Part shown: in pieces, positions 36,111-46,770 of the stretch
How the letters are laid out: each line of letters opens with the position of its first letter
Numbering within the stretch: the first letter of the stretch is position 1
From: Paratinospora sagittata
Taxonomy: Eukaryota > Streptophyta > Magnoliopsida > Ranunculales > Menispermaceae
Reading direction: 5' to 3'
Assembly (NCBI GenBank): GCA_035771175.1
Contig: CM069597.1
Location: forward strand, 12,683,001-12,747,000
DNA length: 64,000 nt
Made by a program: the position numbers and the translations under genes
The notes under the pieces: model-generated
What the model was told of the DNA's origin: nothing
Databases searched by the model: none
Seen by the model: only the letters and a program-made list of their open reading frames with translations

Positions 36111-36392
36111 TCTCACCTAGTAAGAGAATCAGTTAGTAGATTGAGTAAATCCTAATTGGGATATTAGGTAGTGGACGTAGGCTTGGCCGAACCACTATAA
36201 ATCTGTGTGTCAAACGTTTGCATTTTAGTCTGTGTTCTAATTTGCATCATGTTCCAATTAACTTATGTAAATCACTTACGTTATTGGAAGATCTTTTTAA
36301 AATTGACAGTTGCACCCAATTCACCCCCCTCTTGGGTGGACCAACATTGCCTACGATGGAAGAAGAGCAGGGGCCATCAATCCCAAGGGGTG

Positions 36393-36695
36393 ATGAAGCG
36401 GGTTTGAGTATATTTATGCAAGTGGAGAGGACAATAGCTTCATTAGTGTTTGTTTATTGGTTTTTTTTGGAGGGTGCAAGTACATGTAATGAATTTCTTT
36501 GTTGATATTATTTCAAAGAAACTTGACAATCATGTATCTTGATATGATTTTGAAAACTTGGCGAATGAAATTTCCTATATGTTGATACTATTGTGTATGT
36601 ATTGGCTGTTATATTTCTTCTCGGGACGTTGTCTTTATATTCAATTGAGTGTAATGATATTCATCACTTTGAGTTATTGTGTACAAGTTTTTGGT
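36393..36695 (+). other. Spacer between PMD remnant and tRNA-Asp sequence
   Basis: AT-rich sequence with no recognisable gene. Its last 20 nt (tgtgtacaagtttttggt) form an inverted repeat with the far side of the tRNA sequence. Confidence 0.4.
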
Positions 36696-36770
36696 GTCGT
36701 TATAGTATAGTGGTGAGTATTCCTGCCTGTCACGCGGGTGACCCGAGTTCGATCCCCGGCAACGGTGCCA
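36696..36770 (+). tRNA. tRNA-Asp(GUC)-like sequence with encoded CCA, probably a reverse-transcribed copy
   Basis: This is a full cloverleaf of 72 nt (36696-36767) plus CCA (36768-36770). The anticodon GTC is at 36729-36731 in loop CTGTCAC, and the anticodon stem CCTGC/GCGGG pairs. The T loop TTCGATC is present. Defects are an A-C mismatch at the base of the acceptor stem, a G-T first pair and an A-C mismatch in the T stem. Eukaryotic nuclear tRNA genes do not encode CCA. Here CCA is followed after six bases by the end of an Athila/Tat-type LTR on the minus strand, so the sequence looks like a copied retrotransposon primer tRNA. Confidence 0.75.
36753..36770 (-). promoter_or_regulatory. Primer-binding site (tRNA-Asp) of the Athila/Tat-type LTR
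   Basis: The minus strand reads TGGCACCGTTGCCGGGGA, six bases after the LTR end at 36777. It differs by one base from the common Athila PBS (TGGCGCCGTTGCCGGGGA). It coincides with the 3' end of the tRNA-Asp sequence. Confidence 0.8.
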
Positions 36771-36776
36771 AAAACT

Positions 36777-38319
36777 TGATGTGTACAAACCATAAGCGCA
36801 CGGTGTCAAGTTATAATATATATTGATGAGATATCGGGTTGCGTCTTGTAGGATTGACATTCACACTAGCTATCACGTTCTAACTCTAATTTTATTTAGA
36901 AAATCAGATTTGAGAGTTCAAGTAATTAAAAGCAATAATTAAATAACTAAAAGTAAACTAAGCAATGCAATAGAAATAGATTGAAAATCAGTGATAGAAT
37001 GGTCTAGAGGTTTAATGTCACCTTACTCTCAACTATATATATATATATATATATATTTATTAAATTAGTTCTTTCGTTTATAAGTCAAAAATCCTAACGT
37101 TTCTAATTTCCTCTTTTGGAGCAACAACTAGAACATATTATTGTCACATTGGCTTTACTCTTTCGATGAAAACCTAAGATGACAATAACTCATTAAGTTC
37201 CATGATTTTCACCTAATGACTTCAAAAGTTATCGATCTCCTTTTGAGTCTTATGATAGCCTAGGTTATATTTTCCTTGTTCCAATTCAAGGTACCCTCTT
37301 TTGGAGCATCTACCTCAAGTCTATAATCATCTAATCCGCGGCCAAAGGATCAAAAGCATTAAACTCGAAAAAATATAAATAAACTAGAAAATTTCATTAA
37401 CAATACTCAAACAATAAAACCTACAACATAGTATCAAGTTCGGATCAATCTACACCTCTAGATAGAGGATTTAGTTCATAACTACAGATATAAAAACATG
37501 AAATAACATGAACATAAATCTAAAACCAGAAAAACAAAGTAGAAGGAAGGGAAAGTGTAAGAAAAATCTTCAATGTCTTCAATCTTTCTCTTCTCCCCCC
37601 TTCTAAACACTAGCCGTCTTGCCTTCGTTCTCCCCTCTATGATGCTTTGAAAACCCTAAACAATGGTCTTTATAGAGCCACAAGTCCATAGGAAGTCATA
37701 ATAAGAAACTCCAAGTCAAACTAGGAAAGTTCACAATAAAATTAGAAGGTTTTTAATTTTGTCGCACCTCCACTTTCTTTCCCTCCGTTTTTCCTCCTAT
37801 TCTCCACCCTATGTCCCCCTCAAAAACCTTTTCTATTCTATTATTTTAAGTAATGAAGAAGTAGAAACAAACCGCGTCCAATTCAGAGTTAAATTGAAAA
37901 AGTTATGGCCAAAACCCCAAAGTCGCACAAAATAGAAAGTCTCCGCGGCGCAATGCCCAGTTACGGTTTGTGCACTATTTTTCACGTCTTTTCTCGTGGA
38001 CTTAGCCATTTTATCATCTCTTTTGACCTGCATTCTTCATGTTCTTGCATTCCAACTTGTTGTAACTTGTTTCTATCATCCAAATCCATGTTCAACACAT
38101 CTAAACATCTACAAAACAAAGCAAACTCAATGAGTAACATGTTTATATGATCACATGAACTAACCTATAGAAATTCAAACTGAAATAATGCAAATATACC
38201 AAAACTTGACAAATCTATCAAATAACTAAATTTGTGATAAACTAACTTAATATATGAACTAAACACCATAAAATATATCTAAAACATGCTTCAAACATAT
38301 ACTAAATACCTACTTATCA
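36777..38319 (-). mobile_element. Athila/Tat-type Ty3 LTR
   Basis: On the minus strand it starts TGATAAGTAGGTATTTAG (38319) and ends 'gtgtacacatca' (36777). The spacer AGTTTT and the tRNA-Asp PBS follow. TATA box ctataaag is near 37670, followed by an 'agggttttca' leader. The end block 'ttgacaccgtgcgc...catcaagtttttgg' is characteristic of Athila-like elements. No internal region follows the PBS. An (AT)n run lies near 37033-37056. Confidence 0.8.
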
Positions 38320-38346
38320 ATAGGTTTATGAACATGTCTATCAACA

Positions 38347-39645
38347 TTCGAACCTCGTTTGGGTGGTGGGGTGTCGTAGCCCACCCGTACCCCATATGAT
38401 GCAAACGACTAGGAAACGGTACCCCACTACCCAAACTAACCCAGAATGGTTGTAAACATGTCAAAAATTTCATGAAATGCAACCCAATGCAGTATGAAAT
38501 GTGGAAATGCAAAAAAACTCGAGAAATAAGAGGGTCGGCCATGTCTAACCGACCCTTACACACTAGGGACGGTCAACATAAATCGACCAATACCTCTATG
38601 TTTGGTGGGACAGGACCGTCCCTAGTGTGTAAGGGTCGGTTAGACATGGCCTACCCTCTTATTTCTCGAGTTTTTTTGCATTTCCACATTCCACATTGCA
38701 TTGGTATGCATTCCATGACATTTTTGACATATTCACAACCATTCCGAGTTATTTTTGGCAGTGGAGTGCTTTTTTCACCTTTAAACTCTAATGTGGGGTA
38801 CGATACTCCAATACCCAAACTGACCCAGAATGGTTGTAAACATGAAAAATGTCATGGAATGCAGCCCAATGCAATATGGAATGTGAAAATGCAAAAGAAC
38901 CCGAGAAATATGAGGGTCGGTCAAACAATACCTCTTTGTTTGGTGGGATAGGACCGACCTTAGTGTGTAAGGGTCGATCAGACATGGTCGACCCTCTTAT
39001 TTTACAATTTTTTTGCACTTCCACATTCCATACTGCATTGGGTTGCAATCCATGACATTTTTGACATGTTCACAACCATTCCGAGTTAGTTTGGGTGGTG
39101 GGATACCGTTGCCCACCCATACCCCACATCAGAATTTAGAGGTGAGAACGGTACCCCACCTCCCAAACTAACCCGGAATGGTTGTGAACATGTCAAAAAT
39201 GTCATGGAATGCAACCCAATGCAGTGTGGAATGTGGAAATGCAAAAAAATTCGAGAAGTAGGACGGTCGACCATGTCTGACCAACCCTTACACACTAGGG
39301 TTGGTCCTGTCCCACCGAACAGAGAGGTATTGGTTTGTTTTGGTTGACCGACTCTATGATGTTGGGTTCTTTTGCATTTCCACATTCCATATTGCATTGG
39401 GCTGCATTCCATGACATTTTTTTCATGTTTACAACCATTCCAAGTTAGTTTGGGTGGTGGGGTACCATTACCACCTCTAAACTCTAATGTGGGCTACGGG
39501 TGGGGAACGGTACCCCACGGCCCAAACTAACCCGGAATGGTTGTGAACATGTCAAAAATATCATGGATTGCAACCCAATGCAGTATGGAATGTGAAAATG
39601 CAAAGAAAGTCATGAAATAAGAGGGTCGGCCATGTTTGATCGACT
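38347..39645. repeat. Array of long palindromes, left part
   Basis: Alternating direct and inverted copies of a half unit of roughly 150-190 bp. The half unit runs 'acccaaactaaccc(g/a)gaatgg', 'catggaatgcaacccaatgc', 'gtggaaatgcaaaa', 'agagggtcgg', 'cttacacacta'. Three full palindromes are centred near 38594, 38930 and 39305, and a fourth is cut at 39645. In the first, 58-bp arms (38517-38574 and 38614-38671) differ at one base, and homology continues outward for over 100 bp. Confidence 0.9.
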
Positions 39646-39650
39646 CTTAC

Positions 39651-42537
39651 TGTCACGACCCACTATACGTGACGTCATGACCGGCACGGGAACCTCCAAG
39701 TATACCCTCCATCGGTACACCCGACGTCCCGTCAGCCTAAAATACATATACGAATCCCCAAAAAGAAATAAAAATACATCATTAACAACCAACTATCATG
39801 ATCATAATGAAATAAAATATTACTTCTCCAAAGTTTTACAAACATAAAATTCCAGAGTCTTCAAAATGATACAAAACCCAACACATCCCAACTATGTGTT
39901 AAATATACAATTACTAGGTGTTATCATGTACATAATTATCAAAATACAAAACTAAATGTACAACACCTTCATGAAACAAAAACAAGGGACGCTCCGCAGT
40001 CAAGCCTTCCCTTTTCCTTTTCTATCAGATCCTGAAAGAAGACGGTGAGGTGTGAGGTACAACCAGCTCAGTGAATGTTATTTACAAGTGGCATATACGT
40101 GCATTTATAAAACATGATAAGATCATAAAACAGTTGAAATGTCATGATGACGAAATATATTACATACATGCTAACATAATGCATCAAGTCATACATAAGA
40201 CGATGCATAACATTTTGTAGTCATGCTCATGCAAACCTAACACCTCCTGAGTATGGGGGTTTCAAGGCCTGGTGCGCGACACACAGCGCCCGAACACACA
40301 CACAATACCCGTATTCTAATAGGGTTTATGGGGTTGTGCAGCACGTAGGATTAGTTTAAACTAACCTACCCATACACAAGGCATAAAACCCTCTGCCAGG
40401 TACACAACTGGGATCGCCGCTAGACTTACGAGAATTCCCAAAAAGAGGAAATTCCAACTAGGAGCCTCAACCAAAATTGTCGTCCCAATGAATTATGCTC
40501 AAATGTATTTCATGGAATATTAAAACATGCATACCATTATACATAAGCATTTAGAACATTTCTATAATACAATGCCACATATAAATAATCCAAAAGTAAA
40601 AGAACACTCACACTTGATTGGCTAAGTCTAGCCAATCCAATTGCCAAAACTCTCCAATTGACTAAACGGGTTCAAGATCAATCACAAGACCTGGAAATAA
40701 CATGGTTCACACAACTGAAAATCAGTCATAAAGTGTGTCAAAACCCCATGTTCAAACCCAATCTAAAGTCAATTAGATTCTAAATTGATTACCCCCTTGA
40801 GCCAATTTCCATATTGCCCAACTTGATCATTTAGACTCAATTAAACTAAGATTGACCTAAATTTAATGTAATAGGGTGATCCCATGATCCAACCACTAAT
40901 ATACATGAAATTCAATTATAATTAGGGTCAATTAGACTATACATCAAGTCAATTTCATCAATTGACTAAGTCTTGGTCAAAATCCCCAATTAGGCCAATA
41001 TAAACCATAAGGTCAAAATGAACTAAGTCATATCAATTTAACATAGGTTCTAACATTTTAAACCCATGATTCTACTTAATTTGGGTCCAATTAAACAATC
41101 CCCAAGTCAATTTCATAAATTGACTTGCTTTGGGTGAAAACTCCCAATTTGGGCAAAATCCCCAAATTACATGCAAAATTGTCAAAGTACATGAAAAATG
41201 TCAAATACTTAGCCTAGATCAAAATTTTTCAACCTTAGGGTGTCCATTATGTGAACCCACTGAATTCAATCATCAAACAACTCTAATCATGTCCAATTAG
41301 ACCTACATTGCATAATTTTCCAGATTTTATATCAAGAGTATCAAAAGCCCCAAATCTGGAAATTTTCATACATACGCCATATTGCCAATTTTACACTAGG
41401 CCACCATGTTCAACCATGAATTTTACTGATCTTGCAACATGGAATCGTCCACAATGGCCACTAGATCAACATAGTTGACATTCAAACATTTTGAAAAAGT
41501 CTAAGGCCATAAACTAAGTATAGGTCATTTGAACTAAACCTTCCAATTTCTTGCTAGAAATTGGGGCTTTCACCATTTGTGTACTCCTTACACTCTCTAA
41601 TCACACATATGTGACATGCAAGACTCAACTCCAACTTTGGTCTTCCACCCATCCAAAGTTCATCACAATGCATGCATCAAAATAAAACCCTCATGCTCAA
41701 AATAAAGCTATCATGCAACTAATAGAGAGATTCAAGGAAGAAATGGAGGAAAAATACAAACCTTAGGTGTTCTTGAGCAAGAAATCACCAAACCCTAACT
41801 TTCCTCTCCTTTTCTCCTCTCCAGCTCCTTTCTCTCTTTCCTGGCTGAGAAATGAGCAAATGAGCCTAAAATCCCGTTTTGGTTGCTTAAATAGATAAGC
41901 TTAGGCCCACAACTAAAAGTTGCCAAAATTATCAAAAACCCAGATTTCCTGTTACAATACTTGCACTTGGATAGTCTATTTATTACAAAATACGCACGGG
42001 TTTAACATCTTAACCGTTCCAACGTTGAATGAGTAAGTTATCAACATTCGGGTAAATTTTAGGCTCACTCCTACGGTGGGATTGTGAGATCTAACTGTTT
42101 GATCGAAACTGCGTAAGAAAATCCCAGAATCCGTGAAACAGTGTTTTGGGTCTCATAACTCAAAGTAGGTAACTCCAATCAAGATCTTCACCGTTCATAA
42201 TGAAGATCTATCATATAAGAATGAGCTGACAAAATTTCAGCCCAATCAGACAACCGATCTAGGAGATCAAACAATTGATGTAAGTTGTGACAGAAATTTC
42301 TTCCTCCATGGAGAAAGCTCCACTGGATCCAAAACATCGTTTTTGAAATGTTTTGACGTCGAACGGGTCTCCGATGGTTCAGAAATTTCATGCGCACCCT
42401 TCATGACCTAAAATCATGCAAAGACACTCGAACTTACGTACTTCGAGCATCAAAATACATATACACATACGTATATGAATACGTATACGGGTACACTATG
42501 GGTCAAAATGACGTCACCTAAAGTCATGGGTGCTACA
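39651..42537 (-). mobile_element. Solo LTR, Ty3 type, TGACGTCA family
   Basis: The 2,887-bp LTR has exact duplication cttac (39646-39650, 42538-42542). On the minus strand it starts TGTAGCACCC and ends GGGTCGTGACA. TGACGTCA lies at 42509-42516 (21 nt from that start) and 39670-39677 (19 nt from that end). It is an inverted copy of the LTR at 15770-18451 and sits inside the palindrome array. Confidence 0.93.
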
Positions 42538-42542
42538 CTTAC

Positions 42543-42735
42543 ACACTAGGGTCAGTCCTGTCCCACCGAACATAAAGGTATTGGTTGGTTTTGGTTGATG
42601 GCCGACCCTCTTATTTCTTGGATTTTTTTTGTATTTTCACATTTCATACTGCATTGGGATGCATTCTATGACATTTTTTTTCATGTTTACAACCATCTTG
42701 GGTTAGTTTGGGCGGTGGGGTACCGTTCCCAACTC
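42543..42735. repeat. Array of long palindromes, right end
   Basis: The inverted half unit that completes the fourth palindrome once the solo LTR is removed. It contains 'cctgtcccaccgaacat', 'gaccctcttatttct' and 'gggttagtttgggcggtgg'. Confidence 0.88.
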
Positions 42736-43070
42736 GTTTGGTGAACTTTGACATAACATACATATATATAGAAAGAAAACAATAATTCAAACATCCAAAT
42801 CAACATAGTAGCACTCAAAGACAACAAATCTGTATATATCATCAACATCGAAGTCAATTACATATTTTGTATCCACATTTCAAAAAATAAAAGTCTATAC
42901 ATATCCACATTTCCCTATATGTCAACATTTCCAAAAAAACATGTTGACATTTCCCTTCATATCAACATATCCACATCTCCCTGCATATCATCATATCCAC
43001 ATCTCCATGCATATCAACATTTCCCAAAAAACATGTTGACATCCTTCTATATATCAAATTTCCAAAATAA
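42736..43070. repeat. AT-rich spacer with 'atcaacat.tccca' minisatellite
   Basis: 42880-43060 repeats 'catatc(a)acat' and 'catttccc' words, with 'aaaaaacatgttgacat' twice. No gene is visible. It lies just downstream of the MULE-OTU remnant, so it is probably its 3' untranslated flank. Confidence 0.6.
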
Positions 43071-43957
43071 CTAGTCATCATCTAAGTCAACTACTTTATC
43101 ACCCGCATTGTTTGTCACTCTGCTACCATCAACATTAAAAACAGAATAAGGGATTTCCCATCTATGTGCCTATAGTAGTCGGAATCTATGCCAATCTACC
43201 GATATGGGAGGTATCGGTGATGCAGGGGAAAACGTAAGCAATGTCAATCACTCGCCTCAATGGAATTGGTGGAGGTTCGGTTCTGAGGGGCAAAAATGTA
43301 AGACATTGCTGCATATATAAAAGCACCAACATGACATTGTATGTTGATGCTATCAACAACCCCATATCTGGGAAAGTCATCCACTTTTCTAAGGGTGCCA
43401 CAGGGTCACTACATTGTAGAGAACTCATAATCTCCTGAACCCTCTCAATACTACCGAAAAACATTGTGTAGTGTGCCTCAAACCTTTGTACCTCTCTCAG
43501 TAAGTCACCACTGACCTCCCTCAAACCGTTTGTTCCCATACCCATGGACTTGGCGATGACTCGGTACCCTTAATGTCTATCGACCATAACATTTTTGACA
43601 TGGTCTATGTACTGATGCCAGCCAGGAGGGAGTTTATATAGATATCCATAAAATCCATGAGACATTTGCAAGTGTGTTCTGTGGACCTTCCTTGGTTCAT
43701 CATTCTTCGGTTTGGTCTTTTGCAATGATGAGATTGATGAACAAGTGGAATACGCAGACAAAACATGCTCAAACAACGAGGGCTCTCGTTTTGTAGACCG
43801 ATCACTCTTGCTAGTCGCGCGCCCTTTTGTTTTCTTCTTCTCTACGGGCACAGTGAGAGAAGAGGCCGATGAAGCAACTATCTCTCTGATTTTTTGTACA
43901 ATTCTAGCTCTTCCAGAGGCATCAGAACTATTAAATTTATCTTCAAGTAGACCCGGT
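43071..43957 (-). pseudogene. C-terminal part of a MULE transposase with OTU-like protease domain
   Basis: From 43957 downward the frame shows a FAR1/MULE-type tail ('KTKGRATSKSDRSTKREPS'). The OTU-like domain then begins at 'YGYLYKLPPGWHQYIDHV'. The catalytic box reads VDRH-stop-GYRVIA where the family has DGHCGYR; the Cys codon is a TAA at 43570-43572. 'VQRFEAHYTMFFGSIERVQ' and 'WMTFPDMGLLIASTYNV' follow (43186-43545). The 'NHFVQV' His box appears deleted, but the next block 'AHRWEIPYSVFNVDG' persists near 43140 in another frame. OTU domains fused to MULE transposases are known in plants. The transposase core upstream is lost at the copia LTR border. Confidence 0.75.
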
Positions 43958-46736
43958 TGATCTTAATGGTTTTCCACTTAGTACTCTTCTAAGTGTTTTG
44001 ATGCTTACAAACAATATAATCACGGTACTAATATATTTGACGTAGTTGTTTCAGTGCTAACTAGATATATCAAATGGATTCAACTGCATTGTAAACGTAT
44101 GTGGAAGGAACAACTGTAACACCCCATAGATTTAATTAAATATATACGTTGACTTATGTGTATATTGAGATGTATAATACACATATTTTATATGCAGAAG
44201 CCAGATATACGCGTATATGAAAATACATGCTATATCTAAGGGGTATGAGCAAATAAATCAAATTATTAAATGAATAATATAAGTTTAATTAGTTGAATGA
44301 GTTTGGTTAATTAAATATGTGAAATGAATTGATGATTAAATGATTTAATGAATTAACTAGTAAGATGAGTGGAGTAATGAAATGGAGTTGAATTAAATTA
44401 ATTAAATTATGGGAGGAGTTGGTTAATATGTAGCATGTGGACCATGGAATCATTAAAAATCAAATGAGCTTATCTTTAAGCTTTTTGTTCCATTTTCTAA
44501 CGTAATAAAAAAAAAGAAAAGGAAAAGTTAGAAGAAGAGAAGACGTGCAGGAAGATAAAGAAAAGGGTCGACGAGGAAAAATGGAGTTTCGTGGCCAAAT
44601 CTGACATGCCGGTAAGCTATCTACGCTATTTTTCATCGTGAAATTGATCTTTAACTAGTGTATGACGATTCTAGTGGAGTAATTTTTGTTATGGGAGCCA
44701 TTTTACGGTATTTTCAAAATTGGGGTTTTAACCCGACTTGAATAAAAATTTGTTCGAAAGGTTGAAAAACACTTTCTAGACTGTAGAAGCCCTGAATATG
44801 TGGTTAAAATTTATTTATTTGTTCATTTGGAATTTTTATGGCTGTTGGAAGTTAGAGTTGATATTGGAAACCTTTTGAATCATATTAAAACCCGACGGAA
44901 CTCCAGTTTAAGGCTATAGAATGGTAGAATGGACTATTTTAGTACAATTATACATGTCTCCAATGAACAGTATCGTGAACTGTACTGTGATTATTTTCAG
45001 TGAATAAAATGGAATTGGAATCCAGTAAAACTCATGTTTGAGACCATAGAATCATAAAGAACTGAATTCCGGACGTTTTGATACCAAGATTGTGATTTTT
45101 GGATATGATTTGATATTTTTAGTAACTAAATATATGATTTTGGTGAGTAAAATTTACTTTCGTGACCTCCGCGAACGTGTAAAACTTTGTAAAATGCCTA
45201 TTGAAGGTGGTAGAATGATAGTATGACTGATTTTATATGTGCCAATGTGGATAGAATAATTTTAAGAATGTCCTATATTTTAAGAAAATTGATATATGTT
45301 TCCAGTAGAAAAATGAAATTAAAAATTAGCGGAAAGATGGCTAGAAAACGTATTTCTACTATTCTTTCACCTTAAAAATATTATATGAGATGGTAGAAAA
45401 CATTTGAGACATCTCATGAACTTTTAGACCGAAATGGAATTTTGAATGTTAATTATGAGCATTGGAAGTTAAAATTAAGTGATTAAATGAGTACTATGAA
45501 CTAAAAATTTATTATGGTGATATAAAATAATTATTTTCACTGTTCTTTGTCATGTAAATATTTAGATTAATTGTAGAAACAATATTGGAGAGTTCTCGTG
45601 TATGTATGAGACTCAAATTGGGTTGAAATATCAGATATGTGAATTGAAAAGTTAATATTGATTTGTGAATGTAGACAACACACAATTGAGGTGTTGTACT
45701 GTAACTATGGGATAAAGTGTGGTAATGATAGAAATTATTTGTTTATATGTGCTCTGCTAGAATTGTGATTGAATTATGTTCAATTGTCTTGTGTACAGAA
45801 ATTGGGTTGAAATTTGTGGCTGGATCAGTGAATGATTGGTGTTGGAATGGTGATTTGGGAGTGTTTGAATGGATAGCTGTACTGGAATATGTGAAGAATA
45901 TTGGGTTAGAAAATGTTTGGCAAATTATAGTGAGTATATTTCTTGATTCTGTTCTTGTATGACATTCCATATATATGAAATGTTTGAATTTAAGCATGTT
46001 ATGTATGTACTATTGCCTTGTGTTTTGACTTGCATTTATAAATGATTTTAGCATTTGGAGCATGAAATATGTTGTCATTTAGTTAGGACATAGCCCCGGA
46101 TGAGGTTTTGCGCAACCTCCTAACTGTAGGACTGTCCTAATAAGGATTGAAGATTCTTGAAATGACTGTGAATTGAGTAATGTGAGGTCCGAGCGTAGGC
46201 TCCTTATCGGTGTATAATAAGGAGTTCGTACCCGCTCCATTACAAGAAGGAGGGAGATTGTGGTTTTAGTTAAAAATGATGCCTTGTTTTGTTGCACAAG
46301 CATGAAATTTATATTGCTGACATGTATGTTATCTTAGTTGAATAATGCATGTGTGTTTCATAAATGTTTTGAATGATTTTAAATGCCATGTTTTCCAAAA
46401 TGCATATAATTGCTAAATCAAGAGATGCATTCACTGAGCTTGTTGTTTGCTCACTCCATTTCCTTCAATATTTTAGGTACAGAATTAAAGGGGAAAGGAA
46501 AAACACGAGAGTAGATAAGTGATTTAGATTTCTACTCGGTCGATGTACATATATGCGAAGGAAATGTATTATATTTTCTTTATTTTCATATATATATATA
46601 TATATATTATCACATAGATGAGTTGTATGGGAACATGAATCTTGGTTTGATAATTTGGGTTATGAAATGCCTGTGATATTGTGAGGATTATTTATTGTGG
46701 AATGAATGACATGAATGGATATTGTGGATGAGTATT

Positions 46737-46770
<34 letters not shown>

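Larger units (their letters stand above)
33302..36346 (+). mobile_element. Solo LTR, SIRE-like copia (copy A, 3.0 kb)
   Basis: It starts TGTTAACC and ends GGTGGACCAACA after 'ttcacccccctcttgg', the usual 3' border of SIRE/Maximus-type LTRs. The exact duplication ttgcc lies at 33297-33301 and 36347-36351. The TATA-like 'ctataaatacc' is near 34890. It contains two minisatellites, listed separately. It is unusually long for a copia LTR. Confidence 0.9.
29398..36392 (+). pseudogene. Plant mobile domain (PMD, MAIN-like) gene, split by two solo LTRs
   Basis: The start is at 29398 (MPRTRNIISIEQSGS), with an Arg-rich segment 'LERRRRRHIEINLL'. The reading frame is interrupted at 29503 by a solo LTR (duplication actag) and resumes at 32388 with a Glu-rich stretch. 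From about 32700 to 33300 come PMD hallmarks in three frames: 'DEWDPKCHPEQERLQE', 'MTITLDDVAILLNIPIIGR' (32914) and 'RVPVTYLQLL' then 'YSWGAACLA' (33210-33301). A copia-type solo LTR (33302-36346, duplication ttgcc) splits it again, and the frame continues for about 14 codons to a stop near 36390. PMDs (pfam10536-like) occur in the plant silencing factors MAIN and MAIL1 and in Ty3 and MULE transposons. Several frameshifts make this copy a pseudogene. Part of 32597-32697 may be an intron. Confidence 0.8.

Noticed and set aside
36696..36770. Functional nuclear tRNA-Asp gene
   Set aside because: The encoded CCA, the mismatches in the acceptor and T stems and the fusion to a PBS/LTR make a copied primer more likely. 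Internal promoter boxes could still allow some transcription.
36593..36826. 77-residue frame crossing the tRNA-Asp sequence
   Set aside because: It overlaps the tRNA and LTR border; no coding signal.
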